From: Bolinopsis microptera
Taxonomy: Eukaryota > Ctenophora > Tentaculata > Lobata > Bolinopsidae
NCBI RefSeq assembly: GCF_026151205.1
Contig: NC_087074.1
Location: 12,939,182 to 13,003,181 of the forward strand
DNA: 64,000 nucleotides
Reading direction: 5' to 3'
Both the position numbers and the translations under genes were made by a program. This document shows, one piece after another, positions 10,001 to 22,000 of the stretch; the first letter of the stretch is position 1; each line of letters opens with the position of its first letter. The notes under the pieces were generated by a model. That model was not told the origin of the DNA, made no database searches, and saw nothing but the letters and a program-made list of their open reading frames with translations.

Positions 10001-13000
10001 CTTAGCCTATAACGTTAGAGCAGCCAACAACAAGACACTCATACACTTACATGTCTTGGAGAAGTTTGTAAGCTTGTTCCACGTCGTATACATATTGTAT
10101 CTCGATAACATCGTCTGCCAGATCTAGATCACTAAAATTGTTATTATCGACAGTTAATATCAACTCACTGCTCTACAGGGAAAATGTTATGTTGATTAGG
10201 AGTATTAGTCCGAGACGAAAGGGAAACTCGTTAGCTTTTCGTGTTTAAAGCGATTTCTATAAATGTGGCTATTGGACACATTTTGATGTATTAGAATAGT
10301 TTCTAGGACCTTCCCAGGCGGAAATACAAAAAATCATGGAAATTATGAGCTGCGTCAAGCCAAAAACCGTTTTTCGGCCATATTTCCGAAAATAAGCATT
10401 CTAAGGTGAATGTTGCTTCATAACTTGTATATAAATATGACTTTTAGCATTAGGCACATTTTACTGTATCGTAAAAGTCTCTACGACCTTCCTGAGCCAA
10501 AATACAAAATTCGAGTGACCAAAAAACTCTAGAAAAGGGTGTGGCCGAAAACGCCCGTATGGCATTGAGTACAAAAATGCCATACAGGCCATATGTTTTA
10601 AGCATCATCTAAAGAGGTGATAACCGTCGAGAAATCGCTTTTAACACGAAAAACTAAAGAGATGGCCTTTTGAAACGGTTGGGCTCCGACCGATTTGTTA
10701 TGTAGTATAAGTACATAATATATACTTATATAGTAGGTCAGAATGTAAACGTGACCAAATTGTTCATACCGTAAATATACCATAAGATCAGCTTTATCCC
10801 GCATGGTCCCTTGAATAATCACCGCGTGATCTACCTGTAGAGTTCATATATTCTCAATAATTGCAATTATTCACTTGAACTACAACTAGAACTGGTGATC
10901 AGACTGAATTTTCAAATCTCAACTCTAAATTAAATTCATTAGAACCTCCATAGGGGCTTCAATAGCAAGTTTAGTTCTGAAGTTCTCCATGATTAGGACT
11001 GCAATTATCAGTATGATAGGAGCTGCGAGTGTTGGCGCCCACAACCACTCCGAACTGAAGAATAAAACAAAATTATTAAAATTTAATTCCGCGATAACTC
11101 TAGTCTCCTACTAGTCTGCAGACTGCTTTTGCCAAAAACGCAAATAGGTCAAGTGTAGGATTGCTATAGGGAACGGTGCTTGCTTTAACTGATGTGTGTT
11201 AGACAAACTGAAGCTATACAATTTACAGATGATGAGATCTCTCATCTCAGTACCAGACCTAATGAAAACTCGCCGGAATTCAACCTTCGTTGTCAGCTTG
11301 GAAGTTTGTTGACCATCAAATAACCAGGCCGAATAACAACTGCAACTGTTGTTTTGTTACCTGTGATGCGGCATTGTGTAATCCAAACATGGCTTTGGGA
11401 CTCAAGACAAAAGAAAATCGCGATACTTTAGTTCAAAAATCGCGGCGCCGCTAGAAGGACAAAAGAAAATCGCGATAATTTAGACCAAAAATCGCGGCGC
11501 TGCGACAAGCCAAAATAAGTAAAATTGCGGCAAAATCGCGGGGGAAACCTCGAAAATCGAGGCGAAAGATAATATTTTTGCAGAGCTAAGTTAGATGTCA
11601 TATGATATTGATTAACTATTCAATTTTATCGGCTCATGCCCCATGATGATTGATGATGTGATCTCAAATCATATCATCCGACACAGTCTAATGGGGATCC
11701 ATAACAACAAGATATGACGTCATAATCTCAAATTTTGCCAACAATCAACAATTATATATCTACACTTCCCATTATCTGTGTAGAACGTCGCTTTCCCAAA
11801 TTCAGCCACTCTAACAAAAGCAGTCATATTGCCCTGTTTTGAAACGGCCGACCGTCTAATATACAAAGGTCTCGGCGATTTGTCCGCGGGACGTTTTAGA
11901 AAGCGGTCCATTGTTCAGTACTAATAGTTCAATAACAAGCAAAACACAAATCAATAACTATAGATCTGACGACGTTTGTGAGAAGTATCTGATAAATGAC
12001 AATCAATAATAACACTGATATCATCTACTGCACAATTTCATAATCCATAGATGAGGATTCTCGTGAGGACAAGGTAGGTGAGGTACATTTGTTTAATTTA
12101 TAGTAAGTACCTGTTCAGCAGAAGAGAGAGGTGATGCACATTTGTCTACTTTTAAGGGTTAGTACCTGTTCAGCAGAAGAAAGAAGTGATGCACATTTTG
12201 TATTATGGAACGCTTCTAACGCTTGTAACTCCTTCTTTTTACCCCCCCCCCCTCCCTATGAAGGTCCCGAATTATGGTCAAGTCCATGTCTAGTGGCCAA
12301 GTTTTATATGTCTAGTGGTCTGGTCAACTTTATGAAGTTTCTGCTAAAAACAACTCACTACTTTGGAACATTGTATCCAGAGAGATCCATCAGATAGATT
12401 ATAGAACCATCACACCCGTCTCTTTAATAATTTTCTCTGGAGTTTTACTTCTTAATTAACTTCTTAACTTCTTAGCTTCTTAGCTTCTTAGCTTCTTAAC
12501 TTCTTAACTTCTTAACTTCTTAACTTCTTAACTTCTTAACTTCTTAACTTCTTAACTTCTTAACTTCTTAACTTCTTTTAACTTCTTTTAACTTCTTTTA
12601 ACTTCTTAACTTCTTAACTTCTTAACTTCTTAACTTCTTTTAATTTCTTTTAACTTCTTTTAACTTCTTTTAACTTCTTAATTTCTTAACTTCTTAACTT
12701 CTTCTGATGCTAGATAGAGCGGTAAAGTAAGTATGCGTGTTTCTGGCTTGCCCCATATCATAACCGTTTATACACAGTTAGGGGTCGTTCTCATATTACG
12801 TAATCAAACAGCAAAATGAGCCGAAAAAAATATGAGCCAATATCATTATTATGATATCCGGCCAAGCACCTTCCTAACTATTTACTTTAACAGCCGGATG
12901 CCGGGTACCCGATCCATTCCTAAATTTTATCACTATCAGAGTGAAATTGAGTGGAATTTGAATTGTTCATCTTCTTGTACAATTCCTTAAGTGGGGTAAG

Positions 13001-16000
13001 TCATATCAGATCTCGAATCTCGATCCCTACATACTTCCAAGATTTAAATCTCCAGCTTTAAAGTTGGAAAATCAAAGTATGCAACGTCGATACCAAACCG
13101 ATTATTGAGCAATGCCCAATGGTAGGTAAGTAGTTGATTCCTGGGTTGCAGATTCCTCCTGATTCCTCAGTATTTGAATGTGGTTTTTGTTCTTGTTCAG
13201 TTCTGTCCATATTTCCTCGAGTTATTTATTATTTATTAAGCTTTATCAGAACTCAAATAATTATTTACACTTCTCAATTTAAACTCACTTCTCAATTTAA
13301 ACTCACTTCTCATTTTAAACTCACTTCTCAATTTAAAACCACTTCTCAATTTAAACTCACTTCTCAATTTAAACACACTTCTCAATTTAAACTCACTTCT
13401 CAATTTAAACACACTTCTCAATTTAAACACACTCCTCAATTTAAACTCACTTCTCAATTTAAACACACTTCTCAATTTAAACACACTTCTCAATTTAAAC
13501 TCACTTCTCAATTTAAACACACTTCTCAATTTAAACTTTCATTTCGCCACCTTTTCCTAAGCTCTCTTATCTTTTTTAGATTACACCTTTATTTCAACTT
13601 TTTATAACGGTTTTTTCAATCATGTACGATAAGGCTTATCCAAGATAATTTTTATCCGTTAAAGTTGTGACGTTTTTACCCGTTTTTCTAGAACTTTCCT
13701 AACGTCTATGCTATTCATAGTTTAACACGTACATATTATTTACCACGTGATAAGGTTTTACCGGTTACACTTTAGCTGTGCCCATATTTAACGGTTATGT
13801 CGAGTATTCTAGGGTACTTTTCTGGTTCTCCTCCACAGCAATCGGATAATAAAAGGACCTTAGATGATGTAAGTGCCAGTAGTTCACCTTCTGACAAGGA
13901 TACCAAACGTCCAAATTTAAACGTTTCAGGCTCTCCAACTAAGTCCGAAGAGCAGTTGATGGTAACGCTAATAGAAAATCTCTTCGTTAATTTTTCTAAT
14001 CAGACTGTTGCCAGACTGGATGCGATCTCCATTAAACTAAAAAGCTTCGATTCTAGATTAAATACAATCTCGTTAAAACTTGATTCGTTTGATACCCGAA
14101 TGTCTTGTATCGAGGAGAGAGCGGGGTCCCATCAGCTCGAAACCACAGATTTGTCAGACCGTTTCGTTGCCTTGGAAAACTTAAATGTTGAGTTTGAGGC
14201 GAAAATAGTAACTCTCTCAGGGTCAAACTCAGCTAACTTAGAGTCAGGATGGGAGCCAGTAGGTTCTCCTGAGACCAAAATAGCCTTACTTGGTGATTCT
14301 AATTCGGGGGGGAAAATCAAATTCGGACAGGGAAAAGGGACTTTAGGGGCCGCCCTACCTGGATCTGATACATTTGTAGCCACGGTCGAGGATTTACCAG
14401 AGCCGGAAACATATAATGGCATTTCTGATCTTATTTTAGCAGTAGGCACTAACAACTTAAAATTAGATTCTTGTATCCCGGAAGATTTGGTCAAATCTAC
14501 TTTCACCTACATAAGCAAAGTCAGAAAAGCACATCCTTCGTGCCACGTCTTTTGTCCGGGGGTTCTCCCATCTACCTCCACTGTAATCAATACCAGAATC
14601 ACAAAATACAACTTTTATTTGAACGATATGTGCCAATATTTACCGAATGCATCATACGTAGATATGAAAACATTCCAAAGCAACAACGGCAAGCTGCTAC
14701 CGAAATTCTCAGTAGGGAATTCGGACTCTTTTCATCTTAACGAAGCCGGGTTGAAGGTTTATTTTAGCCGACTTAAATTTTCCCTTAGGGCCAGACATGG
14801 CCTCCCTAATATCAAAAGGGCTCAACGTAGGCAAAACGATCCTTCAGCAAGCTCTGGTAACCATTCGTAACTGTTATATAGCCTTTTTTTTATTAGTTGA
14901 TAAACTTTTAGTATATTATCACTCTAGCGTGTTTTCACTGTATTGTACTGTATTATCTCGTACGATTTTCGAGAGACCCCTTCATGTTTTAACACTTAAC
15001 TCACGCATAGCAAGTATGCAGCGTGTGCCTATTCTTCAAGTAGTGGTTCACGGGGTTTCGTGGGGTGGGAGCTACGTGGTAGGGCTTAAGCCTTAAGGGC
15101 TCTTATCTTCAACTTCTTATCTGTTATTCAGCGTGCGTATCTCCTCATATTATTGTATCCGCTAGTTTTTATAATAGTGTATCCGTCAGCCTGATTCTAT
15201 TGAATTTATTATTGATTGGCTTGCTCCGTGCAGTCGTTTTCCAGTTAAGGTAACTTAGTATTTATAAAAATATCCCCTCTCATTATAACACCTGTATATT
15301 ACCGACGTCGAGAGACCAGTTTTTTGTCCACGTGAGTTACCTCTTTATCACCTTCACCTATTTATTATGTTTTATAGGTATTTTAAAAGGGTCTGTTTGA
15401 CTCGTACTGATTTTTTTGTACAGTGCATTATTCATTATTCAAAAGTTTTTAAAAAATCTTTATAAAGGCTATGCCAACAAACATACAAAAAAACTCTTGC
15501 TCGGTGTATAACCGGTATCTATAAACATTATGATATAGTTGTTATCATTCTCATTTTGTTCTAGATTTTCTGATCTTCTATCTGCTACAGTTTCGGGTAA
15601 ACTGTCACAACTTCTCCTTGCGACGCGTTCACTCATGTTTCCTAGATACAGTGTGTTTCTCACCTTGCTACCTCGTCACTTCGATTATTGGTATTACTAT
15701 TTTTCCGATAATAACTGTTATGATAAGGGCGGGGCCAGTGTAGGCTGTAGTACAAGCAGGCTGTATTATTGTAGAAATTATTTTTCTACGATCGTTTTTC
15801 GTGTTTCTATGTCGTGTGTGCATGTTTTTTGTGTTATTTCCATTGTATATACTCATTTTTTCACGACACCATCACCCTCATTTCTGGGGTTTAATTCAGG
15901 GGGGGGGGGGGGGGGTAAAAAGCTACACTAAGGAAGGGCGGGGCCATTTTCAGATTAACAATGACTCCGCAAAATAACAGCAATAGTGGGTTGGCATGCC

Positions 16001-19000
16001 CAAAAATCGGTTCTTTTAATTGCAATGGCATGGGTAACCCGATTAAACGTAATCTTGTTTTAAACTGGCTGAATAATAAACCTGAGCAAATTATTTGTCT
16101 TCAAGAAACACACTCGACTCCTCAAGTTGAGAGAGACTGGAAACATTCTTGGGATGGGGATATAATCTTTAACCATGGTACGTCAAACTCAACCGGTATT
16201 GCATTCCTTGTTAAAGCTGATGCTCCGAATCTCCATATTATTAACCAGCGTAGCATCAGCCAAGGTCGTGCGACCCTTGTCGAGTTAGAGTACGACTCTC
16301 TCAAGCTGTGTTTAGTGAATGTCTACTGCCCCAATAATGACGATGTGTCATTTCTCGAAAACGTATTTTTAGAATCACTCAGTCGTGCACGAGATGATCA
16401 TATAATATTTGTGGGAGACTGGAACACGGTTCTGAACAACATGTTGGACAAACAGGGGGGGTCTACCACCCATGCAAATAGTCGCTGCCAGAATTTTCTC
16501 AATGATTGCATTAGCGACTATGGGTTTAGTGATATTTTCCGTCTTAACAGAGGTGCTGAGGCACGGGTTTTTACTCATTTTAACAAAAAGTACAAAACTC
16601 AGTCTAGATTAGATTTTTCTTGATCCAAGATAGCCTAGTCAATCTACCTGTATGTGACACAGAAATAAGCCATGGCTATAAATCTGATCACAGCTACATC
16701 TCGCTATCCCTCCAGGGCTCTACTATTGCACACGGAAAAGGATATTGGAAAATTAACAACTCTCACCTCCTAGATCAAAATTTTATTAACGAAATAAAGA
16801 AAATCATTCATAATACAAAAGAAGATAGCTTTGATTCTTACAGGGGTCTTTGGGACGTTATAAAAATCAAAATAAAACAGTTTGGAATGACCTTTGGTAA
16901 AAAGAAAAAAAAAGAAATCACAGTGAAAAAAGAAAAGTTAAAAAAAGATATTGAAGACTGTAAAAAAGATTCGAATCTAGTAAACTGTACGGTACTACAG
17001 AAGAAATTATTTGAAGCAGAGTTGGATTTAAATCATATTATAGATCAGGAGGTGAGAGGTGCAATTACCAGATCACGTGTGAAATGGACAGAGGAGGGGG
17101 AGCGCTCGACTAAATACTTTTTTGGACTTGAAAAATCAAACGGCAAGAAAAAATGTCTTAGTAAATTGATAGACAACGACGGAAATGAACTAACGGACCA
17201 GGATAACATCTCTAGTCACGTGGTTAACTTTTATCAGAATCTGTATAACTCAACTAACCCATCTCCCACTGAGATAGATAATTATGTAACCAGCAGCGAG
17301 CTTGAGCAAATCCCACAGGAAATTACTGAAACTCTGGAGGGACCTATTTCGTTACACGAAATGGATGCTATTGTGAACAAGTTAACAAACAATAAATCCC
17401 CAGGTTGGGACGGGTTATCTGCTGAATTTTATAAAACCTTTTGGTTGGATATCAGGCAGATCATTTACGACTGCTATTTAGAATCTATTGACAGTGGATG
17501 CCTGTCGCCTTCACAGAGAATAGGTATTCTTACTCTTATTCCCAAGCCTAAAAGCCCAGTGGAACTTAACTACATAAAAAATTGGAGACCTATTACTCTG
17601 CTAAACATTGACTATAAAATCTTCACACATATAGCTAAGAATAGGATTATGAAGGCTATCCCTAGCGTAATCAGCAAAACCCAGTCAGGCTTTCAAGCAG
17701 GCAGGAGTACAGCAGATAATCTTATTCTTATGTCAATGGTTCTGGAATCATTTAACAACGACTCGGAACAAGAGGGTCTCCTTTTACAGATTGATTTTGA
17801 AAAGTGTTTTGACTCGGTAGAACATAACTTTGTCTTCAGTACGCTTGAAAAATTAGGTTTCAGTGATTATATTATTAAGTTGATTAAAGTGGCTTTTCAG
17901 GCGTGCTTTAGCTATGCAAATATTAATGGGTTTTTAAGCGCACCTATTTATCTCCTCAGAGGTCTTCATCAGGGTAGCCCACTCTCTCCTATTCTATTTC
18001 TACTTGTGGCTCAAACTTTCTCGAATAAACTTCAGATCAACCCTAATATCAGGGGTATTAACATATCGGGTGTGGAAATTCTACAGAGTCTCTTTGCAGA
18101 CGACACTGATCTGTTTCTGAAAGCTTCATTAGAGAGTATAGAGGCGGTTATGGTAGAACTCAGAACGTTTGCTAAGTGCTCGGGGTGTAAAGCTAACATC
18201 GACAAAACTAGATGTATTCCTTTAGGTCGTGCTCGCCTTAATACAACTCTTCTAGAGTCCCTTCAAAGGGACTACGGCGAGGATTTTATTACAAATAACT
18301 TTACGGCTTTGGGTATAGTTTATAGGAATGATGGCTCACTTATGGATATAGTCAACAGTAATTATAATGATAAATTGATTAAGGTTCGGTCTTGGATTAA
18401 CAGGTGGAACAAGAGGGATCTGACGGTAATGGGTAAATGTACAGTTATCAAAACTCTCCTCTTTTCCCAATTAACATACCTGGTTCCTCCTCTCCCCAGA
18501 CCAGATGCTTCCTTTATCAGAACTTTTGACATGATTATATTCCATTTTCTTTGGGGTTGCAAACGGGATAAAATAAAACGTGAAATCATAACCCGAAACA
18601 AGGAACATGGAGGCCTGGGACTATTTTATTTATCCGATTTTATCATAGGTCTTAAAACTAGTCTTATTTCAAAGCTACTAAATGATTCCTTTCACCACAC
18701 TTGGAAAGATATTATGATAATGCAACTGAAATTTCCCGAGCACATCACCATCTCTGTAGAAAACGGTCTCGCTAATATCAACTGTAATTTTACACAGGAC
18801 GTACTTAATTGCTACACTGAGTGGAAGATTAGTTCGGCTAATGCAGCCTTGGGTTCTATTGATCACTGTGTGTGGTCCAACCCAGCAATAACCGACATCG
18901 GGGCCAAACTTTGGAACAACCATCTTATTGATAAGGGAATATTTTACATCTCAGATTTCCTTTCTATAGATCAAAGTACACTCCTTAACTACGATATGTT

Positions 19001-22000
19001 CATGAACAAGTGGGAGCTGTCTCCGAATACGATTTCCAAAATTGACTACTGTAACATTATCATGGGGATACGGAGATATAACTGTCCCACGATTAACTCA
19101 AGGAATATCGAATTTGTTGACCCGAATATAAAACTTCAATTTTTACATTCTGCAACTGGGCAGGTGAAGGGAAGCAAAATTCGGGATAAAATGTACGATT
19201 CTATTTGCCCAAACGAGCTGACTCCTTTACGTCAATGGGTTATCGACTTGAACAGTCATTCCATCGATTGGGCAGTCGTTCTAAGCAACCTGTTTTTCTT
19301 AGTATCTAAAAACTTTAAGTTGATTCAATTTCAGTACAAACTTTTAATGAGGATCACAACGTGTAGATACATGAGACATAAGATGAAAATTGTTACAGAT
19401 ACTCCCATGTGTAGCCTGTGTAAAACATATTTAGAAACTATTCCTCATATTTACCTCCATTGTATTCACACAAATAGCTTCATCACAATACTTGAAGACT
19501 TTATTAAAAGGAAAATCGATAGAAATTACGAAGATCCCACTAAAATTAATTTTATAGTCTGTAATCACACTTCACAAATTATAAATTATTTTAATATCGT
19601 TGCGAAATGGTACATTAGCAAAAAATTCCAGGCAGGAGACTTGCCGATCTGGCAGGGGTATATCAAACTTCTTAAGCTTTCGCTTACAGGAGATAAAATA
19701 GGTCACAAAAGTTCTATTGTATCGATCTTGGCCGATTAGGGTCTAGGGTAATTTGTCCACTCCATTTTTATTGCTGTCTATGTTATTTAATTTTTACCGG
19801 TTATTGTTACAATCTTACAGTACTACTAGTAGCTGTCTTTTGTAGTACATGCCCTGCTTCCTTCCTTTCCTAAATTTCTTATAAGCTCCTACAGCCTCCT
19901 CTCTTACACCCTTTTCACTCAATTCATTTCACTCATTCACTTCATATTTTTTACCACAGTATCTGCCAAAACCAACATGGCCTAAGTACAAAGGGGTCTT
20001 GACGTTGTTTCCTGCTTGGCCCTGCATCCCATGCTGACGGTTGTCCTCCACTCTAAAAAACTTACCTTCAGTGAAGGCCGATGGTCAACAATTAGCGATG
20101 TAAGAGCTTGGCGGTAACAAATCCTGACCTCCTTTTACACCTTTGGGACGACTTTCGCAAATGCGAGAGGAATGACCCCGAGGAGGGCTCCATTGGTTTT
20201 AGTAGGTTGCATTTTATAAAAAATAAAAAAAATAAAAAAAATTAAAAAATTTAAAAAAATAATTATTTACAAGGTTAGTCAATAGCAGCGCTGAAACTAT
20301 TTTCAAAGCATATATAATGTAAGAATGTTCTATGCGGCTACTAACTCGCCAGTAATAAGTTATCAGCCGCATAGAACATTTTAAAATGAAATTCTAAAAT
20401 TGCTATACACTATTCCTATCCTTTTTTACAACCCTGCTAAATATCGTTGCTCAACGCAACCTTCCTCGCGGACTCCTGCAGCCCTGAATTGATGACAGAG
20501 AACCTGCGAAAACTATTCCGTGATTCCTGGGGTTCTCTTGTGAAAGATTCTAGAAAGCTATCATTCTACAGTGAAGTCAAAAAAGAATTTGGATGGGAGC
20601 CATATCTAAACCACGCTAGGTCTTTCCAGGACAGAAGGGCAACCACACAGATTCGGTCCAGTTCTCATCACCTTAGAATTGAAAAGGGGAGGTACGACAA
20701 AACTCCACTTGATAAAAGGACCTGTAACTATTGTGAGCTGAACACCAACCAGCTAATCATCGAAGACGAGAATCATATGCTCCATTCCTGCCCCCTAGGG
20801 AAAGTTCCAAGGGACAGATTTCAAAACCTCAGTGGAAATCTAGTCAGCATTGACGGAAATGGTAGCTTCAATCTTGCCTCCACGTTCATCTCGCAACCCG
20901 ATTGCATGGATAAACTCAGCGATGAGGACGTAAATTTGATCAAACTCTCGACCAGCACCATTAATAAAATCTACAGAATAACCCTCAACTTCAAAGAAAG
21001 TCTAAAAGTAGATAACTAGCTTCCTCTTTCAGTCCTTCCTTTCTTCCTTTCTTTCTTTTTTCCCCTTTTTCTTTCCGCCTTTTTTTCTCTCCCAGCTTTA
21101 GATCTGTGACGGATGTGATGGATTTATTGCGGTCACTTTTATCCCTACATGGGCTCCCGGCCGTGCGTCCATGTAGGAGCCGTGGGGCCTTCCGAGTGAT
21201 AGGGTTACAGTGACTGTTAGTAGGGAAAATATGAAGGCTATATCAGTAGACACAATTACCGAACACAGGGCATTGGCTCGACCTTCAAGACAGGGTATCC
21301 GTGAGGACCCTGGTCGTAATCAGCTCTGCACTGCTCCAGTGTATCCTGTTGCCTGAAATCTTGGACACTGCCTACGTTCGGGGTAGACAGCCACCGATGA
21401 TTCTGTCTGTGAGTTTTTCATCACTTCCTGACATGAGTCAGACCTCAGCTGGATCCTTCCTGTTTAGCTTTTTCTGAGCTTCCCGCTCGACCTCCTTCTT
21501 CAATCTTCATCATCAGTTAGAGCTGCCGTGCTCTCGAACTTTTCCTTCACACTCCACCACGGCACCTCCTTTGAGGCCTCCTGCCAGGTAACACCGGCTC
21601 TCAGACATAGGCAAGCTTACTGCGCACGGCGTATTTTTTTTCGTCCTTTCCGTGTTATGTGTGCCGTTTTGTGCCGCCCTCTCTGCTGTTCCCGCGCATG
21701 CGCTCACCCGCTCTTCAGTGAGCTGTTCATTTGACAGAGTTACTGGCTGGCACTCCAAACATCTTCTCACTCACAATCACCATCAATCAAATTCAAAATT
21801 ATGCAATCAATCACTATACATCCACGATCATATGATCAAAACACAAAACTTTGTAATATACTGTTTCTGTTTGAGATTTGAATAACGTTACTGTAATGTT
21901 TCAAATTATATTTTAAATGTTCAAAAAAAACATATTCGTTAACTATTCAATTCGATCGGCTCATGTCCCTAGTCCCATGATGATGTGATCTCAAATCATA

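Larger units (their letters stand above)
13255..20271 (+). mobile_element. Near full-length non-LTR retrotransposon (L1/Tx1-like) with target-site duplication
   Basis: The element runs 13270-20256, about 7.0 kb. It is bracketed by the identical 15-mer AAATAATTATTTACA (13255-13269 and 20257-20271). The left copy abuts exactly the first unit of an 18-bp tandem array. The right copy follows directly on an A-rich tail. Order: 18-bp monomer array (13270-13537), ~260-base leader, ORF1 (13797-14870), 1.09-kb spacer, ORF2 with endonuclease and reverse transcriptase (15961-19739), ~480-base 3' UTR and A-rich tail. The perfect duplication and long frames indicate a recent insertion. ORF2 carries one frameshift. 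It sits in intron 5 of TMEM63, antisense to that gene. Confidence 0.9.

Noticed and set aside
13134-13607. 157-residue ORF with SQFKLT repeats (and a 97-residue antisense ORF)
   Set aside because: Created by an 18-bp repeat that is a multiple of three and lacks stops in several frames; it is the LINE 5' array.
15539-15931. 130-residue ORF in the LINE spacer
   Set aside because: T-rich composition, no motif, ends in a poly-G run; not supported as a gene.
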